This document shows positions 40,225 to 48,757 of a stretch of DNA of 64,000 nt, piece by piece (position 1 is the first letter of the stretch; every line of letters starts with the position of its first letter). The translations under genes were made by a program, and so were the position numbers. Source of the DNA: Roseiarcus sp963842835 (GTDB taxonomy: Bacteria > Pseudomonadota > Alphaproteobacteria > Rhizobiales > Beijerinckiaceae); the NCBI GenBank assembly GCA_963842835.1, contig CAWJIB010000009.1:1116001-1180000 (forward strand). The letters are read 5' to 3'. Below the pieces are notes generated by a model. It made no database searches. It was given only the letters and a program-made list of their open reading frames with translations, and was not told the origin of the DNA.

Positions 40225-40998
40225 TCAGCGATTGCTGAATGCGGCCGGCCGCTTTTCAGCGAAGGCGCGCATGCCCTCCTTCTGGTCGTCGGTGGCGAAC
40301 AGGGAGTGGAACACGCGGCGCTCGAAGCGCACGCCCTCGGCGAGCGTCGTCTCATAGGCGCGATTGACGCATTCCTTGGCCGCGTAAACGGCCGGCGCGG
40401 AGAGCGCGGCGATGGCGGCGGCGGTCTTCAGCGCGTCCTCGACGAGCGCGGCCGCGGGCACGACGCGCGAGACGAGTCCCGACCGCTCGGCCTCGGCGGC
40501 GTCCATCATGCGGCCGGTCAAAACCATTTCCATCGCCTTGGACTTGCCGACGAAGCGGGTCAGCCGCTGCGTGCCGCCGGCGCCGGGGATGACGCCGAGC
40601 TTGATCTCCGGCTGGCCGAACTTGGCGGTGTCGGCGGCGAGAATGAAATCGCACATCATCGCCAGTTCGCAGCCGCCGCCGAGCGCGAAGCCCGCCACCG
40701 CCGCGACGATGGGCTTGCGCGTCCGCGCGACGTTCTCCCAACGCGAAATGAAATCCTGCAGAAAGACGTCGGCGAAGGTCTTGTCCTGCATCTCCTTGAT
40801 GTCGGCGCCGGCGGCGAAAGCCTTCTCGGAACCGGTGAGCACCATGGCCCCGATCGCCGGATCGGACTCGAAACCCTCGAGCGCGCGATTGAGGTCTTCG
40901 ATCAGCGCCGCGTTGAGCGCATTGAGCGCTTGCGGACGATTGAGGCGAATAAGGCCGACGCGGCCGTGAGTCTCGACGAGGATATTGGCGTAGGACAT
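40225..40998 (-). CDS. Enoyl-CoA hydratase
   Basis: A 257-residue crotonase-fold enzyme. It has NRPQALNALNAAL, the oxyanion stretch AFAAGADIKEMQ, and the catalytic glutamates in ALGGGCELAMMCDFI and FGQPEIKLGVIPGAGGTQRL. It hydrates 2-enoyl-CoA in fatty acid or butyrate breakdown, which suits the neighbouring hydroxybutyrate gene. The start at ATG 40998 (MSYANILVETHGRVGLIRLN) was chosen over 41031. Confidence 0.92.
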   Translation of the reverse strand: MSYANILVETHGRVGLIRLNRPQALNALNAALIEDLNRALEGFESDPAIGAMVLTGSEKAFAAGADIKEMQDKTFADVFLQDFISRWENVARTRKPIVAAVAGFALGGGCELAMMCDFILAADTAKFGQPEIKLGVIPGAGGTQRLTRFVGKSKAMEMVLTGRMMDAAEAERSGLVSRVVPAAALVEDALKTAAAIAALSAPAVYAAKECVNRAYETTLAEGVRFERRVFHSLFATDDQKEGMRAFAEKRPAAFSNR

Positions 40999-41124
40999 CG
41001 CAGGGCTCCGCTCGAAGTGGCGCCGAAGCACTAGCCAACGCGCGGAGAAATAGAAAGCGAGAAGCGAGCCGATTCCCCTCGAGCATTGACAGATTGGCGC
41101 GCCCGCCCTTATGAAGCGCGCCGT

Positions 41125-41209
41125 GCCCAGGTGGCGGAATTGGTAGACGCACTGGTTTCAGGTACCAGCGGTGCAAGCCGTGAAGGTTCGAGTCCTTTCC
41201 TGGGCACCA
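41125..41209 (+). tRNA. tRNA-Leu(CAG)
   Basis: A class II tRNA of 82 bases plus encoded CCA. The acceptor pairs GCCCAGG with CCTGGGC, the D arm carries GAATTGGTAGAC, the anticodon stem-loop is CTGGTTTCAGGTACCAG with anticodon CAG, there is a long variable arm, and the T loop is TTCGAGT. Its 3' end is the attachment site of the elements that follow. Confidence 0.95.
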
Positions 41210-41212
41210 TCC
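41194..41212. other. Attachment site attL at the tRNA-Leu 3' end
   Basis: The 19 bases CCTTTCCTGGGCACCATCC, covering the tRNA 3' end and CCA, recur exactly at 44039-44057. The intervening 2.8 kb holds a mosaic of fragments. The bases 41213-41557 contain no gene I can support. Confidence 0.8.
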
Positions 41213-41557
41213 GGCCTCGCCGCGCGCCATGGCTCGGCGGCCTTCGAGTCGCCGGCGCTAGCGCGTTGGCCGATCCTGCGAAACAGCGATGGGGCGAGGG
41301 CTTCGCGGCGCCGGATGCGATTGCGACGGTCGCGTGCGGGTTTCCGGCGCGGCACAATGATTTCAACCGCCTGCGAGGCATATTTCTGCCGCCTCGGATC
41401 ACCGCGTCGGCCGGCGTCATGGGGCTCCGCGCGAGAATGAGCCAAAAGGTGCTCCCGTTAGTTGCAGATGCCGCCGTGACCACTGCACTGCGAGACCGAC
41501 AATTAACAATTAGGTAAATACGGGCGTGTCACCGTAATACACCGTAATACGGAGGCG

Positions 41558-42103
41558 ATGGATACCGGCGGCTTCGCCTTCGCTATCGAACGCGAAGTGA
41601 GAAAGTTCAATGGCTATCTCTTCAAGAATCGAACCGTCTTGCCTTTGCCGAAAGAGGAAATCGGCGAACTCTATGAAGCGGCCAAGGCCGATTGGAGACA
41701 GGTCGAACCCGCCATTTTCGGCGCGCTGCTTGAACAGGCGCTAGACCCCGCCGAGCGCCGCAAGCTCGGCGCACACTACACGCCGCGCGCCTATGTCGAG
41801 CGGCTTGTCGTCGCGACCGTCTTGGAGCCCTTGCGGGCGGAATGGGCGAACGTCCAAGCCACCGCCGAAGCCAAGCGCGCTGACGGCGACCCCAGGGGCG
41901 CGGCGAAAGAAATTGAGGTCTTTCACGAACGGCTTTGCGAGACGAAAATTCTCGATCCCGCGTGCGGAACCGGAAACTTTCTCTATGTCTCGCTCGAATT
42001 GATGAAACGCCTCGAAGGCGAAGTGCTCGAAGCGCTTGCCTCGCTTTCCGAGCAAGGCCGGTTCGCCGGCTACGAATTGAAGACGGTCGACCCGCATCGG
42101 CTG
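41558..42103 (+). pseudogene. N-terminal fragment of a large SAM-dependent DNA methyltransferase
   Basis: About 182 residues read as a central piece of a type IIG-like DNA methyltransferase: LGAHYTPRAYVERLVVATVL, then the SAM motif ILDPACGTGNFLYVSLELMK and RFAGYELKTVDPH. Full-length relatives run to about 1000 residues. The expected region before the first residue is absent, and the match stops abruptly near 42103, ahead of the catalytic NPPY-type motif. A matching C-terminal fragment lies at 43492-43766, so the gene has been split and its middle replaced. Confidence 0.7.
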
Positions 42104-42107
42104 GGGT

Positions 42108-42239
42108 ATTTACGAACTGAACGCCGGAAGCGGCGCGCCGAGCAGCAACGTGTTCATGGGCAACACGTCAATGAACATGACGACGGGGAACTTCTCGATC
42201 CAGTCGGGCAGCGTCAACAACAACAACGTGGGGTATTGA
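42108..42239 (+). pseudogene. Orphan C-terminal peptide fragment
   Basis: Right after the methyltransferase break, another frame reads 43 residues to a stop without a start of its own: ELNAGSGAPSSNVFMGNTSM then TTGNFSIQSGSVNNNNVGY. The composition (Asn, Ser, Gly, Thr) suggests the end of an exported or surface protein. I do not recognise the parent. Confidence 0.4.
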
Positions 42240-42318
42240 AATGCGCGCGCTCCGGGGTTGAAGCGAATGTTGCTGGCGTGTAGCTTGTCAGCCCGACAGC
42301 AAGCGAAAAGAGCGCGCA

Positions 42319-43131
42319 ATGTTTGGACGGAAATCGATCGCCGAGCGCCCGCTAACGCGAGAAGAGATGTTTTCTCTCAAGGAGAAGATAATCCATCCGA
42401 TCACCAACTCCCGGAATATCGAACTGCTGGGGCACCTCTCGATCAAGCAGCGGGAGCAATTGGCGCGCGAGACCAAGAGTTTTGTCTTCTACTTCGGCGA
42501 CGAGGTGCCCGCGTTGCAAAAGGCCGAAGAGGATGCGGCAATGAGCGCCGCGCCTCGCGGATACGAGCTAAAGAACCTCATCGGCTTGAACATCGGCTGC
42601 GGCACGCGGACCATTTCGCCGTATCTGCTGCAGGTCGATATCATGCGAGAGGGCGTCCTTGGCCGCGTATCTGGCGAACACGGAGAACTCCTGTCGTCCG
42701 CATTCCTTGCCGTTCCCGATGATTTGCCGTTCAAGCCTGGGACGATTGATTACATTGTGGCGCTCCACATGCTTGAGCACGTCGAAGACCCTGTTGGCGT
42801 CGTCGATCACTGGCTCGATATCATCAAGCCCGGAGGGGGCATCGGCATTGTCGTTCCCGACTGGCGCTACATCTGGGACTCGAGGAACGACAGCGCGCCA
42901 TATGGCCACAAGTGGAACCCGACGCCGTCGCTGATCCAGAAGCTTTACAATGAGCATTGGAGCGGCCGATCGTCACTCGAACGGCTGAACTCCTGTGACT
43001 ACGCCATGTCGATCGACTTCGTGCTGCGCAAGAATGGCGAGTTTGTTCCCTTTCGGGCGCCGGCGCCAGAGACGATGAAGAGCGGTCGGCAGCGCTTTGA
43101 AGAAGGCATTTTCCTGCACGGCGCAGACTAG
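42319..43131 (+). CDS. Class I SAM-dependent methyltransferase
   Basis: A 270-residue protein with a methyltransferase type-11-like core: LNIGCGTRTISPYLLQVDI, then DYIVALHMLEHVEDPVGVVD and IIKPGGGIGIVVPDWRYIWD. The N-terminal ~80 residues are helical and the C-terminus is variable. The substrate is unknown; proteins of this shape often act on sugars or other small molecules in polysaccharide loci. It appears intact and has lower GC than core genes. It is cargo between two halves of a DNA methyltransferase gene. Confidence 0.72.
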   Translation: MFGRKSIAERPLTREEMFSLKEKIIHPITNSRNIELLGHLSIKQREQLARETKSFVFYFGDEVPALQKAEEDAAMSAAPRGYELKNLIGLNIGCGTRTISPYLLQVDIMREGVLGRVSGEHGELLSSAFLAVPDDLPFKPGTIDYIVALHMLEHVEDPVGVVDHWLDIIKPGGGIGIVVPDWRYIWDSRNDSAPYGHKWNPTPSLIQKLYNEHWSGRSSLERLNSCDYAMSIDFVLRKNGEFVPFRAPAPETMKSGRQRFEEGIFLHGAD

Positions 43132-43221
43132 CTGTGCGCGTTGCACGCAATCACGCGGCGGCACGCGTGCGCCCATGATCCTATCGCCGCACGACGCCTA
43201 ACCCCAAAGAGAGGATAAGCA

Positions 43222-43491
43222 ATGCCTGAATCTCGCCTTTTGCGAGACGCTTTCGCGCGCCTCGGATTCGTCGCCGCGCTCGCGCTCGCTTGCGTCTTTG
43301 CCATTTTCGGGCCGCGCCTGGCGCATGCCGAATGGAAATCGATGAACGCCGACATCGATGCCACGAATTTCATCGTCAAGGCTGGCCCTGTCGGCGATCC
43401 CAAGGGTCTCTGCACCGGCACGCTGATCTCTAAGCAATACAAGCTCGTGCTGACCGCAGATCACTGTCTCACCGACAACATCGACGTCTAG
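43222..43491 (+). pseudogene. N-terminal fragment of a trypsin-like serine protease
   Basis: 89 residues: a signal peptide (VAALALACVFAIFGPRLAHA) and the first strand of a chymotrypsin-fold protease with GLCTGTLISKQYKLVLTADH. There is the catalytic histidine but neither Asp nor Ser. It ends at a TAG exactly where the methyltransferase C-terminal piece begins, so the gene has lost most of its length. Confidence 0.6.
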
Positions 43492-43766
43492 GAGAAGCCG
43501 AGGCGCAAATCGAAGCCAAGCTCGAATTCGCGGAGGCCAAGACGCAAAAGCCACTTTTCCCCACAAGCGACCTGGAGCGCACCGCCGCCGTCTTCGCCGC
43601 GCTCATGCAAGCCGACAGGCCGCTGGACGCCGCAAGCCTCGCCCGCTCGTTCCGCCAAGGCGCCAAAGCCGAGCCCGCCATCGCCCGCGTGCTCGCCTCC
43701 CTTGCGCGCCTAGGCCACGCCCATTCGCCCGACGGTCGCGCCTTCGTCCTTCGCCGGGCGGCGTGA
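43492..43766 (+). pseudogene. C-terminal fragment of the split DNA methyltransferase
   Basis: An open stretch of 90 codons (plus stop) in a frame without a start: KTQKPLFPTSDLERTAAVFA, then AASLARSFRQGAKAEPAIAR and RLGHAHSPDGRAFVLRRAA, ending at TGA. I recognise it as the helical C-terminal end of the same class of large DNA methyltransferases whose front part lies at 41558. It joins directly to the truncated protease. Confidence 0.6.
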
Positions 43767-44140
43767 AGGCTCGGGATTGGCCCATGGGAAACCACTTGGC
43801 TTCCTAGAAGGGGTTAATTTCGCTACCGCACGTGCGCGAGCAACCGCACACAACCCCATGCGCAGATTTTTTGCGGCTTGATCCTTTGAAACCAAAGGGG
43901 GCAACTTACTTCGGCGGCCCGCCGGCCAATTCCGTGGGAGAGGGGCTAGATTCAATTCGTTGGTATAATTGTTGGTATTCATTTTCTTCGCATATCTTTG
44001 ATTGTTGTTTTACAATGACTTAGTCGCTAAATGCGATGCCTTTCCTGGGCACCATCCCTTTCTCAAGCTGTTGATAGGCAAAGAGAAAAAGCGATATCAG
44101 CGGCTTAGCTGTCCCTCGGTGATACAAACGAGGGAACCAT
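43767..44140. other. att-bearing intergenic region
   Basis: No gene is supported. The region becomes A+T-rich toward 43960-44030. At 44039-44057 it holds the exact 19-base copy of the tRNA-Leu 3' end (CCTTTCCTGGGCACCATCC), an attR for the first element and probably attL for the next. A palindrome CCCTCG...CGAGGG at about 44113-44133 precedes the integrase fragment. Confidence 0.7.
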
Positions 44141-44266
44141 ATGACCTTGGCGACGGCGCGACCAAGCAAGCACCCGAAGACCGGCGTCTATCGTTTCCGC
44201 AAGGCCGTCCCTGACGATCTTCGTGACATCATCGGCAAACGCGAAATCATCGTTTGGCAATTATAG
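44141..44266 (+). pseudogene. N-terminal fragment of a phage-type integrase
   Basis: A 41-residue frame, MTLATARPSKHPKTGVYRFR continuing to KAVPDDLRDIIGKREI, then a divergent tail and TAG. This is the characteristic N-terminus of tyrosine-recombinase integrases of tRNA-targeting islands in Rhizobiales. The core-binding and catalytic domains are missing. It begins 83 bases after the second att copy, the usual place for an integrase next to its att site. Confidence 0.72.
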
Positions 44267-44492
44267 ATATTGCTCGCTCGAGCTTCCAGATGCGCGATGT
44301 GCCGACCAATGGTTCTTTGCTCCGAGGCTCCTTGTCGCGAAACCCGACGCTTCCGACCTGCTCCCGGGCTGGTTAGCTCGTCACTTGGCGGTCTTTGGGG
44401 GTCATCCTAGCTTGGACTTCGGCTGGCAGAGTGAAAAGGTATTTAATCGACATTCCCCAGATAGCCGTCGGTTCCAACCCCAATCTGCAGCG

Positions 44493-44870
44493 TTATTGGT
44501 CGAATATCGCGCGAAGCTTGGCCGCCGTCTGCTCGATCGTAAACGGTTGGCCGTAGATGACAAGGAAGGTTGTCAGCGCAATCACCGCCATGGAGAGGAT
44601 TGTGTTGACGACTCCAGAAAATGCGGGCTCGCTTCCCATCGTCAGGTAGAAGCTCAGCGCCGTCAGGAACCAGCAACACGTGGCGACGAGGATGATGCCG
44701 CGCTCTGTGCACAAGCGGGCGCAAATCAGCACAACGCCGACGTAAAGCATCGCAACCGCGATTTCCAGGCTGGCGATCGTGTCGGCAATAAAGATCACAA
44801 TGGCGAGTACTACCGTGCCCACGACAAGAAGCGGGGATACGTCGCTCTCCAGGAAGAGTGAATGACGCAT
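44493..44870 (-). CDS. Membrane sensor module of a truncated histidine kinase
   Basis: A 125-residue protein beginning MRHSLFLESDVSPLLVVGTV, with four hydrophobic segments (VVLAIVIFIADTI, AMLYVGVVLICARL, GIILVATCCWFLTALSFYL, TILSMAVIALTTFLVIYG). It ends right after QTAAKLRAIFDQ, where the linker to a kinase core would start. I know this N-terminus from soluble-kinase-linked membrane sensors in Bradyrhizobium-like genomes. No kinase or ATPase motif follows, so it is probably a broken gene, or a free-standing membrane protein. 44267-44492 has no gene. Confidence 0.5.
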   Translation of the reverse strand: MRHSLFLESDVSPLLVVGTVVLAIVIFIADTIASLEIAVAMLYVGVVLICARLCTERGIILVATCCWFLTALSFYLTMGSEPAFSGVVNTILSMAVIALTTFLVIYGQPFTIEQTAAKLRAIFDQ

Positions 44871-45645
44871 TGTCTCGGCTCCGGTTCCGTTTCCGACTTT
44901 GGCGCAAGGATAGCGGCGTGGTGAGCCTACCACCAAGCGACAGCAGCGCTTCCCGTCCAAAGGGAGCGCCCAAGTATTCGACAATCGTGCACCCTTGGCA
45001 AGCTTTCCTCGCGCCAGCATCCGAACCCTTTGTTTCCGGTGGAATCTGGCAAGGCGAGGGCGGGCATTCGATGCGGCGGCGCGGCAGGCAACTCGACCAG
45101 CAGGCTGTTGAAGAAGTCGTAAGTTCACGGAACGTCCCGGAACGAAGTGGAATCAAAGCGGGTTCGATGCGGAATCGAAACGGGTCTAATTTTCCCTTTT
45201 CAACAGTCGGACATTTTCGGAATGTTGCATGCGGAGCGGGCAAAGACCAAGGCCGAGCGCCGTAGAGAAAAAGTTGTGCGCCACCCGCCCCCCAGGGGGA
45301 AACCCTCCGCGTCGCGAACGTCGAAGGGGTCTCGAAAGTTTTTCTCGAAGCTTTTTCGTGGGCCACTTCGGCTTGGCGGGAGTCCAAATCGGTGATACAA
45401 ACGCTCGGCGACTGCGGGGCGCAAGTATCTGATATTGTTGATTGTTGGCCCTGGAACCAGCCATTCCTTTGCTGGGCGCCATTCCGCAAAATTCGCCAGC
45501 GTTCGGGTCAAGGGGCGCCGCGCTCGCGCTTCGCTGGAGGCCGCCGCAGCCAGCGCCATAGGCGCAGAACGGGCTGGGGATCGAGTCAGGTCGACGCGAC
45601 CCCCGCCTCCGAGGCTCGTCGATCGCGCAATATCCGCGTCGCGAT
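44871..45645. other. Gene-free region with insertion-sequence footprints
   Basis: Several GC-driven frames cross these 775 bases, but none has a ribosome binding site or a recognisable product. Imperfect inverted ends GGCTGTTGAAGA (45103-45114) and TTTTCAACAGTC (45197-45208) resemble IS terminal repeats 106 bases apart, as left by a deleted element. The 15 bases TCGGTGATACAAACG at 45389-45403 repeat 44116-44130. A degenerate tRNA-Leu att-like stretch (18 of 22) is at 45465-45486. Confidence 0.4.
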
Positions 45646-46092
45646 CTACGCGTCCTCGTAATTCTGACCGTCGGGAAGGTCCGCTCCCAAGGGTTCGCCG
45701 TTGCGGGTCCACAGAATCGCCCGCGTCTTGACCTTCAGGCCGTCCAGCGTCAGCGCCTTCGCCGCTTCGATCCTGCGCACGACGAGCGCCGCAGCCGCCC
45801 GCGCCTCATTAGCGACGGCCTCCGCTTCAGGCGTCCTGAGCCTCTTCTTCGCAATCAGCGTGGCGATCTCGTAAGCCCAAGCGGCCTCGAGAGCCTCGCC
45901 GTCTTCAAGAAGCCTGGCGTCCAGGTGTTGCGGGGGCGACGTCACCGCGCCGGTTCGAGCGCCGTTGCGCCTCGCGTCGAATTGCTCCATTCGCCTGGAA
46001 TGGGCGCCTTTGTTAATCTCTTGGCGGGCGCGAGCAGCAAGATTCGAAGAGGAACGGCGTTCGTAGTCCATCGTAATAGAGAATACACTCAT
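45646..46092 (-). CDS. Unknown-function protein, paralogue A
   Basis: A 148-residue hydrophilic protein starting at ATG 46092 after GAGGAGA. A short N-terminus (MSVFSITMDYERRSSSNLAA) leads to a conserved block: RTGAVTSPPQHLDARLLEDG, EAAWAYEIATLIAKKRLRTP and ALTLDGLKVKTRAILWTRNG. No signal, membrane segment or known motif is seen. About 550 bases upstream lies a paralogue about 70 percent alike in the core. I do not recognise the family. The region upstream is A+T-rich, consistent with a promoter. Confidence 0.6.
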   Translation of the reverse strand: MSVFSITMDYERRSSSNLAARARQEINKGAHSRRMEQFDARRNGARTGAVTSPPQHLDARLLEDGEALEAAWAYEIATLIAKKRLRTPEAEAVANEARAAAALVVRRIEAAKALTLDGLKVKTRAILWTRNGEPLGADLPDGQNYEDA

Positions 46093-46646
46093 GGCGACTC
46101 TCCTCTTGTTAACGCTGATGGACAAGTGTTGCGCCATAATTACTGTATGTCAACTGCCGCCGTGGCGAGAATGTAAGTACGATAAATGCTTACGTTACGT
46201 AATGTCAGCAAATTGCTGGGCTTAAGTCTTAATATAGACTTGTAGGCGAATTTAGCGATAATCGTCCGAATCTTGACGATCGGCGATCGACGCCTTTGCC
46301 TCGCCGGCGCATGCCCGGCGCGCCGCTCTTGCGGCCGGCGACGTCCGCGCGCGCTCGCCGACATTTCTCGGGGCAATCCGGCGTCCGGCGCAAACGACGG
46401 CCTCTGAGCGAGGCTGCGTGAAGGCTCCCGCGAATGAGCGACCTCGGCCGTTGCGGCGGAAGGTTCGGCGACAGGGCGCGCGATTTAGCGGAACGATCTT
46501 ACACGGCCGGCGCGGCGGGCGTGGGTCGCTCCAGCCGTTCCCAGGCCGGCTTGGCGCGGGCCTTTAGCGAGGCGCTCGACGCACCGAGGGCCTCATGAGC
46601 GGCCGAAGCGGAGCGGAACAGGGGCGTGTTCGCGAGGGAGGGCGGC
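46093..46646. other. Intergenic region between the two paralogues
   Basis: No gene is supported in 554 bases. The first ~170 bases are A+T-rich (promoter-like for paralogue A). The rest is GC-rich with open but unconvincing frames; one minus-strand frame reads LKARAKPAWERLERPTPAA before a stop near 46500 and may be a fragment of something larger. Confidence 0.35.
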
Positions 46647-47132
46647 CTAGACGGTCACGGGGCGTGCGACGCCCGCCTCGGGCGCCCGCGAATCGTTGGA
46701 GGTCCGTTCGCTGGGGCCGATCGTCCCCAAGGGTTCGCCGTTGCGGCGCCACAGGATCGCCCGCGCCTTGACCTTCAGGCCGTCAAGCGTGATCGCGCGC
46801 GCCGCTTCGATCCTTGCCGCGACGCGCGCAGTAGCCGCCCGCGCCGATCGCGCCATGGCGTCCGCTTCCGGCGTGTTGAGCCGCTTCGTCGCGATCAAGG
46901 TCGCGACCTCGTAGGCCCACGCCGCCTCGAAATTTTCGCCTTCCTCGAGAAGCTTGGCGTCCAGGCGCTGCGGAGGCGACGTCACAGCGCCGGTTCGGCC
47001 GCTATTGCGCCTCGCCTCGAACCGTTCGATTCTCCCGAATAAAGCGTCCAGGTCAAAGTATCGATGGTTGCCAGCCTGTAATCCCGATGAGCCTCGGCTA
47101 TCGGAATCCGTCGAAATAGAGAGCTTCGTCAT
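46647..47132 (-). CDS. Unknown-function protein, paralogue B
   Basis: A 161-residue protein starting at ATG 47132. Its core is clearly homologous to paralogue A (RTGAVTSPPQRLDAKLLEEG, EAAWAYEVATLIATKRLNTP, ITLDGLKVKARAILWRRNG), but it has a longer C-terminal tail (GTIGPSERTSNDSRAPEAG). The leader just before the start is also similar in both genes, so the copies arose by duplication including the 5' region. Function unknown. The 269 bases upstream to 47401 are A+T-rich and gene-free. Confidence 0.6.
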   Translation of the reverse strand: MTKLSISTDSDSRGSSGLQAGNHRYFDLDALFGRIERFEARRNSGRTGAVTSPPQRLDAKLLEEGENFEAAWAYEVATLIATKRLNTPEADAMARSARAATARVAARIEAARAITLDGLKVKARAILWRRNGEPLGTIGPSERTSNDSRAPEAGVARPVTV

Positions 47133-47401
47133 GGCGAGTCTTCTCACGTTGACGTTGGCCGGCAAGGTTGTCGTCAAAGTTACCTTCTGTCAACCCTTCT
47201 AGCGTTAACGACAGAAATAACCTAAATGGCCGCAGGAGAAATTACGAAGATTTGTACCAATCGATGAGCGCAACAAATTTAGTTATCATTTAGCGATTAT
47301 TGCTTTGAGTTCCAGGAGAGGTAGGGGCGATAGGCGTCTCCGCCGCTCCTGTTCGGCGGCGGCGCGCGTCTGATCGATGACAAGCCATATCCGACGCCGG
47401 C

Positions 47402-48718
47402 TTATCGCGCGGCGCGAGCCTCGCCGGTTTCTTTCATGCTGAGCAGGCTGAAAAAGCTGATCGCAGCGGCCGCGACGATGTAATAGCCGACCCAGGCAAG
47501 GCCGCCGCGCTCCAGCAGCATCTGCGCGAGGTAGGGGGCCAGCGACGCTCCGAGAATGCCGCCGAGATTATAGGCGCTCGAAGCGCCGGTGTAGCGCACG
47601 CGGGCCGGGAAGAGCTCGGGCAGCAGGGCGCCGAGCGGGGCGAAGGTCAGGCCCATGACGCCGAGGGCGAGCGACAGGAACGCCAAAGCGCCGATCGCGC
47701 CGCCGCCCAAGAGGCTTGGCAAGGCGAAGCCCGTCAGCGCCGCCAGAGCGCTCGCGCCGAGCAATACGGGGCGGCGCCCGAACCGGTCGGCGAGGGCGGC
47801 GGAGAGCGGCGTCGCCGCCGCCATGAACAGCACGGCCAAGCACAGCATGCCGAGAAAATCCGTGCGCGCGATGTGCAGCGCGTTCACGCCGTAGCCCAGC
47901 GCGAACACCGTCGAGACATAGAACAGCGCATAGCAGACCACGATCGCCAGCGAGCCCTGGATCAACGGCAGCCAATGGCCGCGCAGCAATTCGGCGAGCG
48001 GAACCTCGGCGCGTTCATGGCGCGCCACGATCTCGCGGAAGGCGGGCGTTTCGGCGACTGAGGCCCGGACGTAGAGCCCGATCGCCACCAGCGCCGCGCT
48101 CATCAAGAAAGGGATGCGCCAGGCCCAGCCGACGAAGTTCGCCTCGCCGAGGCCCAGGAGAAGCAGCAGGAAGAGGCCGTTGGCCATGAGAAAGCCGAGC
48201 GGCGGCCCGAGCTGCGGGAACATGCCGAACCAGGCGCGGCTCCCCGGCGGCGCATACTCGGTCGCCAGCAAGGCGGCGCCGCCCCATTCGCCGCCCAGCC
48301 CGACGCCCTGGCCGAATTGCAGCAGGCACAGCAGCCAAGGCGCGAGGACCCCCGCTTGCGCATAGCCGGGCAAAAGGCCGATCAGCGTCGTCGACACGCC
48401 CATCGTCAGCATTGTCACAACGAGCGTCGTCTTGCGCCCGATCCGGTCGCCGAAATGCCCGAACAGGCCCGCGCCGATCGGCCGCGCAAGGAACGCGATC
48501 CCGAAGGTCAGGAACGCGTTGAGCGCCTGAGTTCCCGGCGCCGATTGCGGAAAAAAGGTCTGGCCGATCACCAACGCGGCGGCGGTGCCGTAAATGTAGA
48601 AATCGTAAAACTCGATCGTCGTGCCGACGAGGCTCGCCAGCACGATGCGGCCGACGCCGATTTCCTCCCCGCTCGCGCCGCCGATCGTCGCGGCCGCAGC
48701 CCCCGAATTTCCTGGCAT
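47402..48718 (-). CDS. MHS-family major facilitator transporter
   Basis: A 438-residue protein with twelve membrane segments. It has family hallmarks GTTIEFYDFYIYGTAAALVI in helix 1, GHFGDRIGRKTTLVVTML between helices 2 and 3, GGEWGGAALLATEYAP, and the repeat motif ADRFGRRPVLLGASALA in the second half. MHS proteins (ProP, KgtP, ShiA) import organic acids or osmolytes with protons. The substrate is not readable. It is a single gene. Confidence 0.88.
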   Translation of the reverse strand: MPGNSGAAAATIGGASGEEIGVGRIVLASLVGTTIEFYDFYIYGTAAALVIGQTFFPQSAPGTQALNAFLTFGIAFLARPIGAGLFGHFGDRIGRKTTLVVTMLTMGVSTTLIGLLPGYAQAGVLAPWLLCLLQFGQGVGLGGEWGGAALLATEYAPPGSRAWFGMFPQLGPPLGFLMANGLFLLLLLGLGEANFVGWAWRIPFLMSAALVAIGLYVRASVAETPAFREIVARHERAEVPLAELLRGHWLPLIQGSLAIVVCYALFYVSTVFALGYGVNALHIARTDFLGMLCLAVLFMAAATPLSAALADRFGRRPVLLGASALAALTGFALPSLLGGGAIGALAFLSLALGVMGLTFAPLGALLPELFPARVRYTGASSAYNLGGILGASLAPYLAQMLLERGGLAWVGYYIVAAAAISFFSLLSMKETGEARAAR

Positions 48719-48757
48719 TTTCGCTCCCTATGTCTTTTCTTCGCCGATCCCCAGGAG

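Noticed and set aside
43710..43982. A 90-codon minus-strand frame after the methyltransferase fragment
   Set aside because: It overlaps the C-terminal fragment antisense, has no start signal and no recognisable content.
45200..45712. A 170-codon minus-strand frame
   Set aside because: No ribosome binding site, no motif, and it crosses IS footprints and an att-like stretch; composition is that of non-coding GC-rich DNA.
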